From positions 310,001 to 374,000 of the forward strand of contig NZ_LFNE01000002.1 of assembly GCF_001045455.1 (NCBI RefSeq): a stretch of 64,000 nt of DNA. Reading direction: 5' to 3'. This document shows, piece after piece, positions 9,011 to 20,305 of this stretch. How positions within the stretch are numbered: position 1 is the stretch's first letter; each line of letters opens with the position of its first letter. The translations under genes and the position numbers were made by a program. Below the pieces are notes generated by a model. The model saw only the letters and a program-made list of their open reading frames with translations, had not been told where the DNA came from and made no database searches. The DNA comes from Chryseobacterium sp. FH2. Lineage in GTDB: Bacteria; Bacteroidota; Bacteroidia; Flavobacteriales; Weeksellaceae.

Positions 9011-10189
9011 TTATCCTAAAAGATCTTTCATATTTGATACCAACAAACCTAATAATTGAGGATTTCCTGCAGGAGAAGTAATTCTCACGGTCATTTGACC
9101 ACTGTCTGAAAAAGTGACTGTAGTTTCAGAACCGCCAGATCCATTTGCACTGAAGAATGGCCAAAAACCTGTACTTGCTCTTGCTGTAATAACTTGTTGA
9201 TCACTAGAAGAGTAACTTGTAGCAGAAGTCATTGTGATATCAATTCCGTCTACAATGATTAAAGAAGTGGCTGCACGCTGCATATTACCGTTTGGTCCAA
9301 AAGTAGTATCCCAAGATGGCAATCCGTTTTTCCATACGGTATTGTCTTGCGTACCGAAAGCACGTGATAATGCAGCACTGTTATACCAAGGCGTATACTG
9401 ACTAAGAATAGGATCTGTAGATGTTTTTGCTAAAGGAGCCCCTGGCAATGTTAATACATGTTTGAAACTTGCACTAATATTTATGCCTGCTGAAGTTGCT
9501 TCTTCTGTGAGATTGTCATAGCTCGCACCACCTCCAAAATCAAATAAATCAAAGAAAACAGAAGCACTTCCATTTGCCCAGGTATGAGATACATCAGAAG
9601 ATTGCGTTTTGCTATCCATCGTGAAACTTTTTGCCGGTGCAGACTGAATAGCATTATTCAGATCTGCAATAGTGGTATTGTAAGCATATCCTTTTCCTGC
9701 CACCTGGGCGGAAGCAAACATTGTATTGGCAATGGTTACAATATCATTGTAAAATGACTGAATGAGTGATGCGCTGCAACCCATTTGAGAAGGAGCATAA
9801 ATCATTGCCCATTTTTTGAATGCACTTTGCATAGCGTCCGGGCTATCGAAAATATTAGGTGGACATTTGCTTGATTGAATGTAATTTAACCAATTTGTAT
9901 AATAATCTCCCATACAGTTTTGGAAACTATTGTCAGAGAGTGGTTTTAAATTGGCTATTACTGCCTGGTAATCCTGTGAAAAATTATTAGACTGGCTAGG
10001 ATCATAGCTGTTGTTTACAGATTTTGGAGGAATTGCATCCAAAATTTTCCAAAGCCAATCTGAAGTTGATCCTACAGGTTGTGTTCCCTGGTAAAGCTGG
10101 AAATTATCAGGACTTAAAGATAATCCTGTAATTAAAGCATTATACCATTGTTGAGTTAGAGTTTGCATTGCTGCTTGTACTTGTGACAT
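9011..10189 (-). CDS. unrecognised 392-residue protein
   Basis: The frame is open from 10288, but the extra 33 N-terminal residues look non-coding and ATG at 10189 (MSQVQAAMQTLTQQWYNAL) gives a natural start; AGGA lies 17 nt before it. There is no signal peptide or membrane helix. The protein is rich in Ser, Thr, Asn, Gln and Gly, with an all-helical looking N-terminal half (about 1-170), a middle segment with GGGASYDNLTEEATSAG, and a beta-rich C-terminal part (about 290-392) ending with VTFSDSGQMTVRITSP. I recognise no family or catalytic motif. It stands alone between convergent and divergent genes, and its composition differs from neighbouring housekeeping genes, which hints at an accessory gene. 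Confidence 0.75.
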   Translation of the reverse strand: MSQVQAAMQTLTQQWYNALITGLSLSPDNFQLYQGTQPVGSTSDWLWKILDAIPPKSVNNSYDPSQSNNFSQDYQAVIANLKPLSDNSFQNCMGDYYTNWLNYIQSSKCPPNIFDSPDAMQSAFKKWAMIYAPSQMGCSASLIQSFYNDIVTIANTMFASAQVAGKGYAYNTTIADLNNAIQSAPAKSFTMDSKTQSSDVSHTWANGSASVFFDLFDFGGGASYDNLTEEATSAGINISASFKHVLTLPGAPLAKTSTDPILSQYTPWYNSAALSRAFGTQDNTVWKNGLPSWDTTFGPNGNMQRAATSLIIVDGIDITMTSATSYSSSDQQVITARASTGFWPFFSANGSGGSETTVTFSDSGQMTVRITSPAGNPQLLGLLVSNMKDLLG

Positions 10190-10554
10190 AGTATTAGTTT
10201 TTTTGTTTCCTACTCTTTTTAATATCAGGCTTTTCGGAATCCGCCATAGTTCATTAGGTATTGAAGCTTCTGTTGATGAACACTGCAAAGTAACCTTAGA
10301 ATAATGGAAATTTATAGCGTATAAAACACTAAAATTAATTATCAGTATTTCTGCTTTATGGGAAAAATAATATACGGAAGTAGTTTTACGGAGTACAATA
10401 TGATTAAAATAGTTGAAGGCTTGAGTTCCAAAACCTATTTATAGCTGTTATCTATATCTCTTGGTTTTATGTATTCATAGGAATCATCTATTTTTTTAAT
10501 TAAAAAAGCAATTGGGATTCAATTATTTAAAATGTAAAATTCGAATATTTTTCG

Positions 10555-10790
10555 TATATTTGTGGAATAATAATAAAAAGGTCTCTGCCTTTGCTTTCTC
10601 TGTAACAGTTTAGAATTTCTATTTTTCTCTATCAGTTTTTGCTTTACAGCTGACAAATTTTTAATACAATTTTCGTTTTTGTATCATTTTTATGAGTAAC
10701 TTCGAGAAGGATTAAATAACTTTTTATTTCTTTCCGGGAAAAACGGAAAGTTGTGTCATTCAGAATAACAATTAAATTTTATAAAAATAT
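10555..10790 (+). promoter_or_regulatory. promoter and long 5' leader of the cold-shock-domain gene
   Basis: TATATTTG at 10555-10562 fits the -7 box; a -33 box is not clear. Transcription from here would give a leader of roughly 220 nt before the ATG at 10791. The leader is pyrimidine-rich in its first third and holds a 7-bp hairpin with a GGAAAAA loop (10731-10751) near the start codon. Long structured leaders are typical of cold-shock genes. The rest of the 10190-10790 gap shows no gene. Confidence 0.5.
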
Positions 10791-11225
10791 ATGGCGGATT
10801 CTTTCTCTAAAAAAGAAAATTTCAAGAAAAAAGTTCAAAAGGCAAAAGAAAAAGCTCAAAAACGTGAAGAACGTAAAACGAGCAATAATAAAGGAAAAAG
10901 TCTTGACGAGATGTTTATGTATGTAGACGCAAACGGTCAATTGACATCCACACCACCTGATAGTGATATGAAAGCTGAAATCGATATCAACAACATTCAG
11001 TTGGGTGCTGCTCCTATTGAAGAGGAGGAAGTAAGAAAAACAGGAATTGTAACATTCTTTAGCGAAAAAGGATATGGATTTATTACTGAAGATAAGTCTA
11101 AGGAGAATATTTTCTTCCACAGTAATAACTGCACAGAACTTGTAAAAAAAGGAAACAAAGTATCATTCGAAAAAGAAAGATCTCCAAAAGGTTTTTCTGC
11201 GATAGATATCAAAGTTGTCAAATAA
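10791..11225 (+). CDS. cold-shock-domain protein with basic N-terminal extension
   Basis: 144 residues. Residues 1-35 are almost entirely Lys/Arg/Glu/Gln (likely a flexible RNA-binding or coiled arm); a linker follows; the C-terminal cold-shock domain (about 82-144) has KTGIVTFFSEKGYGFIT with the RNP1-like KGYGFI and RNP2-like NIFFH. This fold binds single-stranded RNA/DNA and acts as an RNA chaperone. It is longer than CspA (about 70). A long leader and a strong terminator frame a monocistronic unit. Confidence 0.9.
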   Translation: MADSFSKKENFKKKVQKAKEKAQKREERKTSNNKGKSLDEMFMYVDANGQLTSTPPDSDMKAEIDINNIQLGAAPIEEEEVRKTGIVTFFSEKGYGFITEDKSKENIFFHSNNCTELVKKGNKVSFEKERSPKGFSAIDIKVVK

Positions 11226-11244
11226 TATATCAATATTTAGATAA

Positions 11245-11276
11245 AAAAGAGCTTCATTTGAAGCTCTTTTGTTTTT
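11245..11276 (+). terminator. rho-independent terminator of the cold-shock-domain gene
   Basis: Perfect 12-bp stem (11245-11256 with 11259-11270) and a T-rich tail, 20 nt after the stop codon. Confidence 0.85.
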
Positions 11277-11300
11277 TATTCCGGGTAAAATTTTATTAGT

Positions 11301-11447
11301 TTAATTCATATAAAGATTTTCTCGTATTTCTATTAAAATTTTCGTAGTTTTTTCTACATCAGGATAATCAGGAAGAGTAGAAACAGAATAATAGTACTCG
11401 ATAGATTGTATTAAGTCTTCTGCTTTTTTCATAACATTCTCATAAGA
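11301..11447 (-). pseudogene. C-terminal remainder of the RlaP-like gene after an in-frame TGA
   Basis: Directly after the TGA at 11448-11450 the same reading frame stays open for 48 more codons (SYENVMKKAEDL, then STLPDYPDVEKTTKILIEIR) to a TAA at 11301. In this nucleotidyltransferase family the C-terminus normally ends with a helical stretch of the form xLPDxPDxxKxxxLLIxIR, so the segment is the natural end of the upstream protein and not a separate gene. It has an internal ATG (11432) but no own ribosome site. Confidence 0.75.
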
Positions 11448-12362
11448 TCAGTTTCCTGTTTTGATATCCAGTAATTCGTCTCTGTTTTCTACACAAATCT
11501 GCAATGAATTTGTTTTAAAAATCTGCTCGCAAGACTGCAGCAGACGAATGGTATGCATCATGTTTTTGCTGTCATAGTTTTGTCCGTGAGTTTGATTGAC
11601 ATTGTAACGGTCTTCATTTCGCTCAGAACCCCATTTCCAATATTCTCTGTAATCTTTGCAGTAAGCAGAATAAGCATCAAGATTGCAAAACAAAAACGCA
11701 ATAGATTTTTCTTCTTTGGGAACAGACGAAACAGAAACCTGATTAGCATCTTCATTCTGAATAATTCCTTTATAGTGTAAATCTCCTGTTTCATTGTAAA
11801 AAAGAGCAAATATCCCCTTTGTATTATTCATATTTACCAATCCGCATTTTTCCTGAACTTTTTCGTTTTCTGAAAGCCATTTCTTTAATGGAACCGAACT
11901 TTGATTTTTTAAAATATAACAGAAGTCAAGGATAGATTTTCTTTCTTTATCAATCGGATTCAGGATTTTTTTATTGAGTCCTCTTGCTTTTTTAATCTGT
12001 GAAATAGCGTACCCTGCAAAGGTATCTTTACATAATTTGGAAAGAAAGTCGTCGGGTTTTAATATATCCATTAGCCTATTTTTATGCTGAACACATTCTT
12101 CGGGGCTTGCCAGAATTTCCAGAATATTTGGGTTATTTTTCTGTAATAATTCTACAAATCTCCCGATTTCGTAATATGTAATATCATTTGTCTCATTAGA
12201 AATTTGCGGAAGATAGTTTAAGCCAAAAAAATCTTCTTTAGGTAAATAATAAACTCCACGAATATCTGTGTCGGAATTTTCTGTAGCGAGCCCAAAAGCC
12301 CGGCTTCCGGAAATAGCTTCGAAGAGGATGAGGTTTCTGTCTTTTATATTTTTAATTGTCAT
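11448..12362 (-). CDS. RlaP-like polymerase-beta-fold nucleotidyltransferase, cut by an in-frame TGA
   Basis: 304 residues before the stop. The N-terminus has the minimal nucleotidyltransferase motif GSRAFGLATENSDTDIRGV (G-S...D-x-D, about residues 19-37), which binds the metal-NTP. The rest is helical and fits the YcgL/RlaP family (PF10127), described by comparative genomics as RNA-repair-associated end-modifying enzymes found with RtcB. The expected C-terminal helix lies in frame after a TGA (11448-11450), so the protein is shortened by 48 residues or the stop is a sequence error. The catalytic domain is complete, so partial function is possible. It follows the reading frame at 12366 by 3 nt. 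Confidence 0.85.
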   Translation of the reverse strand: MTIKNIKDRNLILFEAISGSRAFGLATENSDTDIRGVYYLPKEDFFGLNYLPQISNETNDITYYEIGRFVELLQKNNPNILEILASPEECVQHKNRLMDILKPDDFLSKLCKDTFAGYAISQIKKARGLNKKILNPIDKERKSILDFCYILKNQSSVPLKKWLSENEKVQEKCGLVNMNNTKGIFALFYNETGDLHYKGIIQNEDANQVSVSSVPKEEKSIAFLFCNLDAYSAYCKDYREYWKWGSERNEDRYNVNQTHGQNYDSKNMMHTIRLLQSCEQIFKTNSLQICVENRDELLDIKTGN

Positions 12363-12365
12363 AAT

Positions 12366-12593
12366 TTAAGTATAAATAATATCACCGTTTTTGCATTTTT
12401 TTAATCGTTCGATAATTTCAAGTGCGTCTTCATAGGTTTCCACTCGGAATTCTGACTTATTTGGTGGCTTACTCATTCTAACTTTACTTATACTGCCAAC
12501 ATCTTTCAATAAATCTATACTGATTCTGATGTGCGAATTAAAAAAAGCTGCTTGTAAAAAGAATTTAGATAATTTAGTTTTTAATACAACTTT
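12366..12593 (-). CDS. small reading frame without a clear start (degenerate or recoded gene)
   Basis: The frame is open from 12593 to a TAA at 12366 and reads like protein (IRISIDLLKDVGSI, SKPPNKSEFRVETYEDALEI), about 70 residues. The first ATG (12476) leaves only 36 residues and discards the well-formed upstream half; TTG at 12509 is the only other candidate. The 5' end overlaps the ATP-grasp gene by 20 nt and the stop is 3 nt before the nucleotidyltransferase start, the spacing of an operon gene. Either translation starts at a non-standard codon or the gene has lost its start. I do not recognise a family. Confidence 0.4.
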   Translation of the reverse strand, partial: KVVLKTKLSKFFLQAAFFNSHIRISIDLLKDVGSISKVRMSKPPNKSEFRVETYEDALEIIERLKKCKNGDIIYT

Positions 12594-13305
12594 TCACAAT
12601 AACCTCCAAAGCTTTTTCCCCATCACAAGCATATAACCCTGAACACCAGGCCGGATTTGCCTCAATCAAAGCCCAGCCTTTTCCTTTGATAATTCCAAAA
12701 TCGAGAACAATGGCTTTTGGAAGCGTTTCCGAGTATTTTTGAATAAAATTATTAAAAAATTCTAATAAATCTTTTTGCTCAATTTCAGAAAGCAAATTAG
12801 TGTCGAATGTATTGTTCCGCCAATAAGAAGAATGAGTTTTTATTTCATTATTCAATACAAAACATCTCGTCTCAAGTTCCCATTCCACAACTTCTGACGT
12901 AAAAACTGTAATGTCTAAATCCAAAGTATCAAAGCCTTTGATATTCGTTACTTTATCGAAAACTCCGGCTTTAAAACTTTTAAAATCCGAACATTTAATG
13001 AAAATATTTTCTTTATCAACGAATTCTTTCAATTGACCATAAGCAATTTTTCGTTTTGTAAATTCTTCCGAAATTTTTGAAAGCCAATTATCATCAGGTT
13101 TTGTCAATATAAGATTGCATTGGTCAGCTACGATTTCTGCATAAATATCTTCGCCATAAACTGCAATTACATCATCCCGAAATTCTTCAGGAACATTCCA
13201 TTTTGCATTGAAACGATTCAATTCGTAAGGTGAATTGATTGATGCTTTTTTCAGATTGTTGCTGTCTTCCGTGTACATGGGAGACAGGGCGATTATATTT
13301 TTCAT
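12574..13305 (-). CDS. ATP-grasp domain protein, R2K-like
   Basis: 243 residues. The C-terminal half carries the ATP-grasp ending VLDFGIIKGKGWALIEANPA followed by WCSGLYACD, which matches the R2K-type ATP-grasp family, where E and N bind metal-ATP. ATP-grasp enzymes join a carboxylate to an amine or thiol; R2K members were described in peptide- or tag-modifying and conflict contexts. The partner here is unknown. It is upstream of and co-directional with the small frame and the RlaP-like gene, so it likely leads that operon. The family is fairly sure, the substrate not known. Confidence 0.8.
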   Translation of the reverse strand: MKNIIALSPMYTEDSNNLKKASINSPYELNRFNAKWNVPEEFRDDVIAVYGEDIYAEIVADQCNLILTKPDDNWLSKISEEFTKRKIAYGQLKEFVDKENIFIKCSDFKSFKAGVFDKVTNIKGFDTLDLDITVFTSEVVEWELETRCFVLNNEIKTHSSYWRNNTFDTNLLSEIEQKDLLEFFNNFIQKYSETLPKAIVLDFGIIKGKGWALIEANPAWCSGLYACDGEKALEVIVKSCIKN

Positions 13306-13442
13306 TTTATTTTTTATAAATCATTACGCTTATTACCAAAATTAAATAAATTCAATTGTCAGAATATTTTTTTATATTTGGTAATAAGATACTTATGGTT
13401 ATTTGTTGATTTAAGGTTGACATTAATTAATTCAAAACACAA

Positions 13443-13901
13443 ATGGGGAAAACAGTTATCCGCATGGAGAAAGATTCTATAATTATTTATACAGTTTTTC
13501 ACTCAATATTTTATATAATTTATTTCATTTTTGCTTATATATGTTTTGTCAAAAATGATAAAGATTTAATAATAATTCCATTTTTAGGATTTTTTATACA
13601 AACTTTATTTTTTATTCCTTTAATCAATACTCTTTATATACCTATTGTTTTTGACGACAAAGGAATTAAATTTAAAGGAAAGTTTCATTCGTGGGAAAAA
13701 TCAATGAAAATGTCTATATCTCATGACTCTTACGAATCTTCAGAAAATGGTACAGTATTTACATCTAAACTGATTTTATCTACCAAATCAAATGCTGAAT
13801 CTATAAATTTGTCATATTTCAAATTAAAAGTTACAGATGATAAATTGATTGAAATTTTTACAGAATATAAAACGGAATGGAAAAAAAATAATAAAGAATA
13901 A
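13443..13901 (+). CDS. small membrane protein with a PH-like cytoplasmic domain
   Basis: 152 residues: two hydrophobic segments (about 14-36 and 42-66) followed by a soluble part with VFDDKGIKFKGKFHSWEKS and then beta-like stretches ending in a charged helix. Two helices followed by a small beta domain recall bacterial PH-domain membrane proteins, but the match is by shape only. ATG at 13443 or at 13464 could start it. It is the only plus-strand gene among minus-strand repair genes, very AT-rich (many poly-T codons), and probably a recent insertion into the cluster. Confidence 0.65.
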   Translation: MGKTVIRMEKDSIIIYTVFHSIFYIIYFIFAYICFVKNDKDLIIIPFLGFFIQTLFFIPLINTLYIPIVFDDKGIKFKGKFHSWEKSMKMSISHDSYESSENGTVFTSKLILSTKSNAESINLSYFKLKVTDDKLIEIFTEYKTEWKKNNKE

Positions 13902-13918
13902 TATTTTCAAATTTATAT

Positions 13919-14805
<887 letters not shown>

Positions 14806-14814
14806 GATCAATAA

Positions 14815-16230
<1,416 letters not shown>

Positions 16231-16297
16231 CTAAAGTGTGCAATGTTTTTGCGTTGTATAAAAATTTTATATTTTTATTCAAAATTATTTTTTAGGC

Positions 16298-19200
16298 ATG
16301 ATGGAAAATTTAAATCCGGAAATATTTCAGGCATTTCAGAACAAACTGAAAACAGGTAACAGGAGAGGTGTTCATTTAAATGCTATTCCCGGAAGCTCAA
16401 GATATAAATTCGATCTTGCCAGACTTTCTGAGATTAATAAAAGTCTTCCGGAGCATTTTATTGTCAACCTTTTGACTCAGAAGAATGTTAATTTTAAATT
16501 TTCCATTCACGATAAAATCTTAGACAGAATTTCTGAAAAACCGGTAAAAGACACTATTTATTTGCTCGAGGACGTGCAAGAATCTGGGGAAAATACAGTT
16601 GATATAGCTATTACTAAAGATAAAACGAGGGAAATTGGACTGGAAAAACTTTCCACAAGTCTGGAAAATTTGATCTTTCAAAATGAAGTGATACAATCTG
16701 AAAAAGGCATCAATTCTTTAGGATTCGGTTTTCCTATTCTTATCAGAAAAGATATGGATGGTCAGATTTCTGCCTCACCAATTCTGATCTGGTCTGTCAG
16801 CATAAAATCCGTAAACGAACTGAATACCTGGGAAATCAGCAGGACAGAAGATGATCCTGTTTATGTGAATGAAGTTCTTATCAATCATTTGCAAAGTGAT
16901 TCGGGAATTACTTTGGAACAGATTTCTGAAGAAATGCTTGCAGATGGTAAAATAGATAAACCGGAACTTTTGCAGATTTGTCAAACTTTATTGGATCAAC
17001 TTAAAATTTCGCAAAACCTGGATTTTATCCTTAATAATTATGAGGAAATCCCTTTGATAAAATCTAAAGCATTCTATGAAGATCAGCTTCACCATAAAGG
17101 AGATGCAATAATCATTAAATCCGGAGTTTTCTCAATTTTTGAAGTTCAGAAACAAAACATCATCAACGATTATGAATCATTGAAAAGAGAATTTAAGCCT
17201 CTTGAAAAAAGCTATATTAAAGAAGATTTTCAATCTATAACGTCAATTGAAACAGATCCTTCCCAACAGGGAATTTTGGAATCATTAAAATCACAAACCA
17301 AAATTCTGATTCAAGGGCCTCCCGGGACCGGAAAAAGTCAAACGTTAACTGCTGTTTTGGTCAACGCGTTAGAAAATAAACAAAAAACCATCGTAGTTTG
17401 CGAAAAACAAACTGCATTGGAAGTTCTTTACAATGCTCTTCATAAATTAGGGCTGGAACGCTATTGCATCATGATTAAAGACAGTGCTTCCGATAGAAAA
17501 CTGGTGGTGGATTCTGTGAGGAATACAATTGATCAGGCAGACTTCAAAAAGCAGGTTCAGCCTTATTCTGTTCAGTCGCTGCAAAATCAGTTATCGGAAA
17601 TTTTACAACACAAATCGAATATTAATAATGTTCACGAAATTTTAAATTCACAATTAATTCCTGGAAAAAGCTGGACGGAAATTGTGGGTAAGCTGTTAGT
17701 ATTTAATAATTTAAAAGATAATATTAATATTCAGGACATTCAGTTTTCTTTTTCAGAAAATGAGTATAAGGAAATTGGAAAAGTTTTGGAAAAAGGGAAG
17801 GATTTATATCAGGAATATCAGCCTTTTCAAAATACATCATTTATCAACCCTAAAACCCTAATCCGTGAAAATTTTCATAATAGTCTGCAGGATTTAGACT
17901 TTTCTTTTCAGAATTATGAGAAAATGTGGGATGGAATTCAAACCCTAATTATTGATTTTAAACCTGTTTATGAAGAAAAAATAAAACAAAAATTTAGTCA
18001 AAATATTCAAAAATTATCTTCGCTAATTGATGAAACAGAAGTGATAACTTCTGTGTTAAACCAAAATTCTGATGAATTTCATCCTGAAATTACCAACAGC
18101 TTTTTTTATAAATTGACTGCAATATTTTCATCTTCAAAGAAAAAGAAAATAAACAATCAAAAAAGATTGTTGGAGATAAGTTCATCTATAAAACAGATAA
18201 GTCTTACTAATTTTTTTCCTTCAATAGGGCTTTCTGATAATCTTTGGAATAATAAAAATGAAATTCTGAATTACCGCAGGAAAATACAAAACACTCAATC
18301 CGAATTTTCTTCTAAGCTGGAGGAGCAGTTTAATATGATTGATTTCCTGAATGTATTCGATCCTGTTGTTTCGGGAAAAGAAACAGAGACTATTGTTCAA
18401 CGTATTCAGCAGTTAAAGAAAAGTATTTCAAACGATGAGTGGCTCAAAGATCTTAATTTTGGGAATACGTACCAGAATTTTGATCAGTATTTAATTTCAA
18501 TTTTACATCAATACCGTACTTATAGAAATAATCCTGAAAATCCTTTGTTGGCTGAATATAATTGGTTCTCTTTTTATCAGCCATTAAGTGTTTTTCAGAA
18601 AAAATTGGTGGAAAAGCTTCTGTCGGTTAAAAACTGGGAAGCTACTTTTTATTCTGCATATTTTCCGCTATTGCTAAATCGTTATTCTGATCCGGGGCTG
18701 AATTTTAACGAAAAAAATTACGAGGAAATCATTAAGCAGATAAAACAGTACGAATCATCTCAAAAGAATTTTATTCAATATTTTTGGGACAGCTCTCAGC
18801 AGGATTCAGTAAAACAATTTGAGCAAACAAATAAAGATATTACCGTTGCCAATCTTTATAATAAAAGAAGCAGTGTGAATCATAAAAGGCTGACTTTAAG
18901 ACGGATTGTTCAGAAGGATATAGATTTATTCACCAGTTTTTTCCCGATCATTCTTACAACACCTGATGCATGCAGCAATCTTTTTCAGGGCAAAAATTTC
19001 TACTTTGATAATGTGGTTTTTGATGAAGCCAGCCAGTTGAAGCTGGAAGATAATCTTCCGGCAATGCTGAAAGGAAAAAATGTTATCATTGCGGGAGATG
19101 AGCATCAAATGCCGCCTTCAAGTTATTTCAGTAAAGTTTTTGACGGAATTATTGAAGATGAAGACGATATGGAATCTGAAAATGAAGCCATTACCTATAA

Positions 19201-20305
19201 AAATGCAATGCTTAATATTGAATCTCTATTGGATTTTGCAACAGAAAGTCAATTCGAAAAGAATCATTTGGATTTTCATTACCGTTCAAAACATCCTTAT
19301 CTGATTGATTTTTCGAACCATGCTTTCTATAATTCACGTTTAAAACCTCTTCCTACAAAATCTAAAAATAAACCTATCGAATTTTTTCAGGTTGATGGAA
19401 GTTTTAATGAGCATATCAATAAAGAAGAAGCGGAGAAAGTTTTAGAAATTTTACAAAATATTGACCCCTTAAAAGATGGACATTATCCGTCTATAGGAAT
19501 TGCGACTTTTAATATTTCACAACGAAATTATATTAAAAGAAAAATTATCGAACAAATCAGCCTTCCCGGAAACGAAAAATTCAAAGATAAAATTCAAGGT
19601 TTGGAAGCGGCGGGGCTTTTCATTAAAAACCTTGAAAATATTCAAGGAGATGAAAGGGATATTATTATCATTTCAACAACATACGGAAGGAAGTCCGGCG
19701 GAAAATTTATCCAAAGTTTCGGCCCGATAAATCATACAAAAGGATATAAGCTTTTGAATGTGATTATTACCAGGGCGAAGGAAAAAATCTACGTTTGTAA
19801 CTCTATTCCTGAAGAGATTTTTTCAAACTATAAAGATGCTTTGCAACAGGAAGGCTCTAATAACAGAAAAGCGGTTTTGTATGCTTATCTGGCCTACTGC
19901 AAAGCCGTAAGTGATAAAAATGACAGTCAAAGGATTGAAATTTTGAATGTTTTAGATCAATCCGGGTATGCAAATCACTCTGAAAAAAATAGAAGTTCGA
20001 ATGTCTTCATTGACATAATTTATAATCAATTACTGCAAAATCTACCCAATCTAAATATTTTAAAAAATCATCATTTTGGCGGCTATGAATTTGATATTCT
20101 TATCGAAAAAAATGATGGACGATCAATTGTCGTAGAAGCTATGAGTAAAGAAAAATATTCCGGTAATCTTGGTTATCTGGAAGATTTGCATAAAGAAAAA
20201 GTTGTGCGAAATGCAGGATTTGAATATGTAAGAATATGGAGCCAAAACTGTTGGCAAAATCTGGAATCAGAATTACAAAAAATAAATAAAAAAATAATAT
20301 GCTAG
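16298..20305 (+). CDS. large SF1 helicase with nuclease-like C-terminal domain (COG1112/DUF4011 type)
   Basis: 1335 residues. N-terminal about 300 residues resemble the DUF4011-like accessory region; Walker A GPPGTGKSQT at about 339-349; a long coiled insertion (about 400-880) splits the motor; Walker B VVFDEAS at about 905; AGDEHQMPPSS at about 928; HYRSKHPYLIDFSN at about 990; GDERDIIIISTTYGR at about 1117. The last about 85 residues look like a restriction-endonuclease fold of the Vsr/MTES_1575 kind: FGGYEFDILI, VVEA, then GFEYVRIWSQNCW. In that fold the usual ECDG is here EAMS, so activity is uncertain. Similar helicase-nuclease proteins are known as phage defence genes (Hhe, Mokosh-like). 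It overlaps the next gene by 7 nt. Confidence 0.85.
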   Translation: MMENLNPEIFQAFQNKLKTGNRRGVHLNAIPGSSRYKFDLARLSEINKSLPEHFIVNLLTQKNVNFKFSIHDKILDRISEKPVKDTIYLLEDVQESGENTVDIAITKDKTREIGLEKLSTSLENLIFQNEVIQSEKGINSLGFGFPILIRKDMDGQISASPILIWSVSIKSVNELNTWEISRTEDDPVYVNEVLINHLQSDSGITLEQISEEMLADGKIDKPELLQICQTLLDQLKISQNLDFILNNYEEIPLIKSKAFYEDQLHHKGDAIIIKSGVFSIFEVQKQNIINDYESLKREFKPLEKSYIKEDFQSITSIETDPSQQGILESLKSQTKILIQGPPGTGKSQTLTAVLVNALENKQKTIVVCEKQTALEVLYNALHKLGLERYCIMIKDSASDRKLVVDSVRNTIDQADFKKQVQPYSVQSLQNQLSEILQHKSNINNVHEILNSQLIPGKSWTEIVGKLLVFNNLKDNINIQDIQFSFSENEYKEIGKVLEKGKDLYQEYQPFQNTSFINPKTLIRENFHNSLQDLDFSFQNYEKMWDGIQTLIIDFKPVYEEKIKQKFSQNIQKLSSLIDETEVITSVLNQNSDEFHPEITNSFFYKLTAIFSSSKKKKINNQKRLLEISSSIKQISLTNFFPSIGLSDNLWNNKNEILNYRRKIQNTQSEFSSKLEEQFNMIDFLNVFDPVVSGKETETIVQRIQQLKKSISNDEWLKDLNFGNTYQNFDQYLISILHQYRTYRNNPENPLLAEYNWFSFYQPLSVFQKKLVEKLLSVKNWEATFYSAYFPLLLNRYSDPGLNFNEKNYEEIIKQIKQYESSQKNFIQYFWDSSQQDSVKQFEQTNKDITVANLYNKRSSVNHKRLTLRRIVQKDIDLFTSFFPIILTTPDACSNLFQGKNFYFDNVVFDEASQLKLEDNLPAMLKGKNVIIAGDEHQMPPSSYFSKVFDGIIEDEDDMESENEAITYKNAMLNIESLLDFATESQFEKNHLDFHYRSKHPYLIDFSNHAFYNSRLKPLPTKSKNKPIEFFQVDGSFNEHINKEEAEKVLEILQNIDPLKDGHYPSIGIATFNISQRNYIKRKIIEQISLPGNEKFKDKIQGLEAAGLFIKNLENIQGDERDIIIISTTYGRKSGGKFIQSFGPINHTKGYKLLNVIITRAKEKIYVCNSIPEEIFSNYKDALQQEGSNNRKAVLYAYLAYCKAVSDKNDSQRIEILNVLDQSGYANHSEKNRSSNVFIDIIYNQLLQNLPNLNILKNHHFGGYEFDILIEKNDGRSIVVEAMSKEKYSGNLGYLEDLHKEKVVRNAGFEYVRIWSQNCWQNLESELQKINKKIIC

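Noticed and set aside
10779..11120. Minus-strand frame opposite the cold-shock-domain gene
   Set aside because: Poly-Phe/Lys translation caused by the Lys-rich coding strand; no start context.
19080..19730. Two plus-strand frames in another phase inside the helicase gene
   Set aside because: They overlap the confirmed helicase motifs in a different frame; shadow ORFs.
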